From JACQFZ01 sp036381895 (GTDB lineage: Bacteria > Pseudomonadota > Gammaproteobacteria > Acidiferrobacterales > Sulfurifustaceae), in NCBI GenBank assembly GCA_036381895.1, contig DASVBY010000083.1, positions 1 through 64,000 of the forward strand: a DNA stretch of 64,000 nt, read 5' to 3'. Within the stretch, counting starts at the first letter, position 1, and each line of letters begins with the position of its first letter. Made by a program: the position numbers and the translations under genes. This document shows, piece by piece, positions 61,130 through 64,000 of the stretch. A model generated the notes under the pieces. It did no database searches. It was not told where the DNA came from and was given only the letters and a program-made list of their open reading frames with translations.

Positions 61130-61564
61130 TCACTCCGGCAGGCTGACTCCCGAGCCGCCCATGTCGGCCGGAAGGTCCTTCATCTTCGGCAGCCCGTCAT
61201 GGATATGCAGCATCGTGTTCTCATAGTTCACGTGCACCGCCGGACGGTACGGCAGGTCGGGTATGACTGCGGCGTACACGTCCGTGAGCCCCCAGGCCGG
61301 GTGCTCGGTGAACACGTGACCGCCGCAGGTCTTGCACCACTTGCGGTAACTGTTCATGGTCTTGTTGTAGGTGCCGATGTTGTCCGCGCCGCGCGTTATT
61401 CGCACCGCCTGCGGGTCCCAGAGCGAGAATGCATTGACCGGGCCGGCGGACCAGCGCCGGCACGACTCGCAGTGACAGTACCCCATCGCTGCCGGCTCGC
61501 CGCTCACCTCGAATTCCACCGCGCCGCAGAAACAACTTCCCCTGTAGACCTTCTCGGTTTCCAT
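61130..61564 (-). CDS. GFA (glutathione-dependent formaldehyde-activating) family protein
   Basis: A 144-residue zinc-binding protein with the GFA/CENP-V pattern: GSCFCGAVEFEVSGEP, GYCHCESCRRWSAGP and KWCKTCGGHVFTEHP supply the seven zinc-ligand Cys residues. Despite the name, most members are not proven formaldehyde enzymes. The C-terminal HIHDGLPKMKDLP segment is characteristic of one large subgroup. An AGGAGGGCGTCC site precedes the ATG. Confidence 0.92.
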   Translation of the reverse strand: METEKVYRGSCFCGAVEFEVSGEPAAMGYCHCESCRRWSAGPVNAFSLWDPQAVRITRGADNIGTYNKTMNSYRKWCKTCGGHVFTEHPAWGLTDVYAAVIPDLPYRPAVHVNYENTMLHIHDGLPKMKDLPADMGGSGVSLPE

Positions 61565-61850
61565 CCCGGACGCCCTCCTGGTGTCTGGTGTGCCGACTAT
61601 ACGGCGACGCTACTACCGGGCACAGAGGGCGCGTGTACGGATCGCTTTGCGTTCACCGCCAACGACATCACATACGCGTGGGTCGGCATCACGCTAGTGT
61701 CCGGAGCTTTGTCCGGCGCCGGCAGGGTGGGGGTGTTGGGAGTCGCGATGGCGCCGCAAGCGCAGCGATCGGCGCTTGCGGAATCCCGCCTTCGGGTACG
61801 ACAGGACCTCGCGAGTTCGTTCCAGGCGTCGCGTAGCGGGAAAGCGGCGC
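61565..61850. other. Intergenic stretch, no feature recognised
   Basis: About 285 bases between two leftward genes. It is slightly less GC-rich than average. No gene or clear regulatory motif is seen. Confidence 0.3.
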
Positions 61851-62567
61851 TCACTCTTTGGGTTCACCCGTCATGGGTACGAAGCGCACGGGAAGTTTGT
61901 ACAGCGTCTCGGTTCCCGTCGCCGTACGGCGCAGCACGCGCAGCTCCTGAATGCCGCTTCCCACCGGGATCGCCATCAGACCTCCGATCCTCAGTTGTTC
62001 GAGCAGGGCGGAAGGGACTTTCGCGGGCGCGGCGGTTACGACGATGCGGTCGTACGGGGCCTGCTCGGGCCAGCCGAGATAGCCGTTGCCGACACGCACG
62101 TGCACGTTGCGGTAGCCGAGCGCGGAGAGCGTCCGGCGGGCGCGATGCGCGAGCGCAGGGATGATTTCGATCGTATAGACCTCCTGCGCGAGCTCGGCGA
62201 GGATCGCCGCCTGGTAGCCGGACCCGGTTCCCACCTCGAGCACGCGATGATGCGGCGCGATATCGAGCGCTTCCGTCATGAATGCGACGACGTACGGTTG
62301 GGATATCGTCTGTCCGCGGCCGATGGGCACCGGCCGATCGTCGTACGCCCAGGCGCGCTGCGGTTCCGGGATGAACAGGTGGCGCGGCACCCGGCGCATG
62401 GCGTCGAGCACGCGTGCATCCCGAATGCCGCGCGCGCGGAGCTGCGCGTCGACCATGCGGGCGCGCGCCGCTTCCCAGTCGATCGCTTCGGCAGCCGCAG
62501 TCACCGCGCCGCTCGAGAGCGCCGCGGCGATCGTCAGGATCAGTCCGAACCGAAAGTGCCGAACCAT
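61851..62567 (-). CDS. pcm: Exported protein-L-isoaspartate O-methyltransferase
   Basis: A 238-residue PCMT-family enzyme with an N-terminal hydrophobic signal (about 7-30, ILTIAAALSSGAVTAAAEA), so it is probably periplasmic. Motifs: MVDAQLRARGIRDARVL, PIGRGQTISQPYVVAFM, motif I HRVLEVGTGSGYQAAIL, and post-motif GYLGWPEQAPYDRIVVTAA. It methyl-esterifies isoaspartyl residues for protein repair. The start at 62567 is chosen because longer frames are arginine-rich and would remove the signal sequence from the N-terminus. Confidence 0.92.
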   Translation of the reverse strand: MVRHFRFGLILTIAAALSSGAVTAAAEAIDWEAARARMVDAQLRARGIRDARVLDAMRRVPRHLFIPEPQRAWAYDDRPVPIGRGQTISQPYVVAFMTEALDIAPHHRVLEVGTGSGYQAAILAELAQEVYTIEIIPALAHRARRTLSALGYRNVHVRVGNGYLGWPEQAPYDRIVVTAAPAKVPSALLEQLRIGGLMAIPVGSGIQELRVLRRTATGTETLYKLPVRFVPMTGEPKE

Positions 62568-62969
62568 GCCGCTTCGAGGACGCCACCGTCGTTCCGGGCG
62601 AGCGCGCCGCAGGCGGGCGCGACCCGGAATCGACGCGGTGCCAGCTCCGGAGCCAATGTGACATTGCGAGCAAAGCAAGGCAATCGGTTCCGGCGCGCCG
62701 GGGTGGGCGGCCCGCTCGCACTCTGCGCGCGCTTTCGTCGGCCGCGGCCGAGCTTTCGCTGCGGCGCCGCTCTTCGGCCGCGAACAGCAGTTCATCCACC
62801 CGCCCCGAAACGGAGCACGAAACGCGGGTCTCCCTGCCAGCCGCTCATCGCATCGTTCGGCTCGAAAATCGCCTGAGCATCGCGCTGGTGCAGTCATAGG
62901 CGCAGTTCGTCCGTATGCTTCCCGCGCCTGCGGGCCCATCGCCGCGTAACTCCATTTCAGGGGACTCGA
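62568..62969. other. Divergent intergenic region
   Basis: About 400 bases between pcm (leftward) and the small secreted protein gene (rightward). No gene is recognised. Confidence 0.35.
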
Positions 62970-63353
62970 ATGAAGAAGTTCGTTGTTCTGGCAGCTTCGC
63001 TGTCTTCACTGGTGTTGTTCGCGCACGCACATGCCGACGACGGCAGCGTCCGCCGCTGTCTGGCCGCTACCGGAAAGTTCGCGTCCGACACCATCGACCT
63101 TATCACCGCCGGGCGCGATCCCGAGGAACTGGCGAATCACATTCGCTTCGGCCGCGAGAACCGTCATCTCACCCGCGAGCTGCGCGAGGCGCAGGTCGCC
63201 TATATCTACGCGGTCGCGTCCCAGGCCAAGGGCGCCAGGGATCCCCGCGCCGTGGCGGATGCGCTTGCGGCCGGCGACGAGGAGCGCTTCCCGCTGCTCG
63301 ACCGCATCATCAACGAATGCATCCGCATGCAATATCAGAAAAAGCGCGTCTGA
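62970..63353 (+). CDS. Small secreted protein of unknown function
   Basis: A 127-residue precursor with a clear signal peptide (about 1-22, FAHAHAD). The mature part is helical, with two Cys (one near the new N-terminus, RRCLAATG, and one near the C-terminus, INECIRMQYQ) that could pair. I do not recognise the family. A GGGG-rich site precedes the ATG and coding bias supports a real gene. Confidence 0.75.
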   Translation: MKKFVVLAASLSSLVLFAHAHADDGSVRRCLAATGKFASDTIDLITAGRDPEELANHIRFGRENRHLTRELREAQVAYIYAVASQAKGARDPRAVADALAAGDEERFPLLDRIINECIRMQYQKKRV

Positions 63354-63563
63354 GCGCCAGCAGACGGGACAACGGCCGCATCCGGACGCATCTCCGCGCC
63401 GGCGCGGGTGTTTAGTCGCGACTGCGGTCCGGTCCCGCCTGCCATTGAACTCGTTGCGCATTTTTCACGGACTGCGGTGGTTCGTGTGACGAATCGATCA
63501 CGCCGCGCGCCGATACTGCGGCGGCTTGCAACGGTTGCAGGCATCGTCAGCCAAGGAGGCAAC

Positions 63564-63749
63564 ATGATCCGCACAGGCAAGACCGGAAAACCGAGCCGCA
63601 CTCAGCGGCGGCCCGGACGCAACTTTCGCAAACGCATTCTCGCCGGCTTCCGTGCCCTCGGGCACGGCGTGGATGCCCGCGCCGCCCGCGCGCAAGTGCA
63701 CGCGTTCTACCGCTCCGGCGGCGCGGAGTGGACGCGCTGTCTCGACTAG
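63564..63749 (+). CDS. Small basic protein of unknown function
   Basis: A 61-residue protein with a basic first half (KTGKPSRTQRRPGRNFRKR) and an Ala/Arg-rich second half. A strong AAGGAGG site 5 bases before the ATG supports translation. The family is not recognised. The longer in-frame start upstream lacks such a site. Confidence 0.5.
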   Translation: MIRTGKTGKPSRTQRRPGRNFRKRILAGFRALGHGVDARAARAQVHAFYRSGGAEWTRCLD

Positions 63750-63761
63750 AGCTGCCGTGGG

Positions 63762-64000
63762 CTAGCCACGCAGTTCGGCGAGGAGCATTCCTGCCGCCCG
63801 CATCACGGGTGCGTCGCGGCCCTCGGTAATCGCGTCGTACGCCGGCTGCAGCACCGCCCGCGCCCTGGCCGCGCCCGTGCGGCTGCGGGCGAGCAGGCTT
63901 GCCAGGCTCGTTGCGGCTGTCAGCTTCGGCAGCCGCGCGTCCTGTGCCTCCGCGACGGCGATCGCCTCGCGGTAGCAGGCTTCGGCGTCGGCTCGGCGCG
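63762..64000 (-). CDS. C-terminal end of a TPR-containing protein (cyclase/ATPase type), partial
   Basis: The minus-strand frame entering at 64000 reads AEACYREAIAVAEAQDARLP, LTAATSLASLLARSR and ARAVLQPAYDAITEGRDAP, ending at a TAG at 63762-63764. This closely follows the last TPR repeat and the 'LAPVYDWFTEGFDTPDLKEAKALLDEL' type of ending found in large adenylate/guanylate-cyclase-plus-ATPase-plus-TPR signalling proteins. Only about 79 residues are in the window, so the upstream domains are unknown. Confidence 0.7.
   Translation of the reverse strand, partial: RRADAEACYREAIAVAEAQDARLPKLTAATSLASLLARSRTGAARARAVLQPAYDAITEGRDAPVMRAAGMLLAELRG

Overview
The window is 64 kb of very GC-rich bacterial DNA (roughly two thirds G+C) with tightly packed genes, many ATGA/GTGA stop-start overlaps and clear Shine-Dalgarno sites. 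No rRNA, tRNA, insertion sequence, prophage or CRISPR array was seen. The gene content fits an aerobic, motile, heterotrophic proteobacterium, most likely a betaproteobacterium: a Liv-type ABC transporter next to an acyl-CoA ligase, a long fused indolepyruvate:ferredoxin oxidoreductase, TRAP and TAXI systems, and a cox operon. The assignment rests on gene style only and is an inference.

Layout. 1-5.2 kb, minus strand: the N-terminal part of a soluble poly-HAMP histidine kinase, then a small PstS-like periplasmic protein and a chemoreceptor. 5.8-7.1 kb, minus: an ArsR/SnoaL-like/SRPBCC operon with an operator-like inverted repeat. 7.5-8.1 kb: an exported methyltransferase. 8.2-10.4 kb, minus: DUF1428 protein plus a YadGH-type ABC-2 exporter. 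10.7 kb: FMN reductase. 11.5-13.3 kb, minus: a YciI/DGPF protein and three VOC proteins. 13.6-20.2 kb, plus: livGHMKF-like transporter and an acyl-CoA ligase. 20.3-22.5 kb, minus: an ECF42-type sigma factor with a DGPF protein and a VOC protein. 22.9-31.3 kb: indolepyruvate oxidoreductase divergent from an AMP ligase and a TRAP transporter. 31.7-35.6 kb: DUF2244 protein, cytochrome oxidase subunits II (fused to cytochrome c) and I, and an unknown protein. 35.7-38.9 kb: MBL-rhodanese fusion, CHRD protein and DJ-1/PfpI protein. 39.1-43.2 kb: sterol-desaturase-like hydroxylase, LuxR/TPR regulator and methyltransferase. 43.3-48.3 kb: TrmO-like protein, GlsB-like protein, patatin, a decayed GH1 fragment and a GH3 beta-glucosidase. 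48.5-51.2 kb: GltS overlapping a TAXI-type lipoprotein. 51.2-53.8 kb, minus: an unusual flavoprotein, a UBP zinc finger and an AlkB-like oxygenase. 54.0-57.6 kb, minus: a B12-binding sensor, a PAS histidine kinase and a receiver. 58.3-64 kb: OapA/LysM-like protein, DOPA-dioxygenase-like protein, host-attachment protein, GFA, exported Pcm, small proteins and the C-terminus of a TPR protein.

The strongest regulatory signal is a 29-bp motif, TGTCGG-N17-CGTCCT. It occurs four times on the minus strand with identical spacing: before the ECF sigma gene, before both DGPF genes and before the DUF1428-ABC exporter operon. It looks like the sigma factor's own promoter and so defines a local regulon over 12 kb. 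Other systems worth following are the B12 sensor/kinase/receiver operon, the GltS-TAXI pair, the cNMP/glutaredoxin/flavoprotein fusion with its zinc finger, and the LuxR/methyltransferase pair with shared TGGGTA sites.
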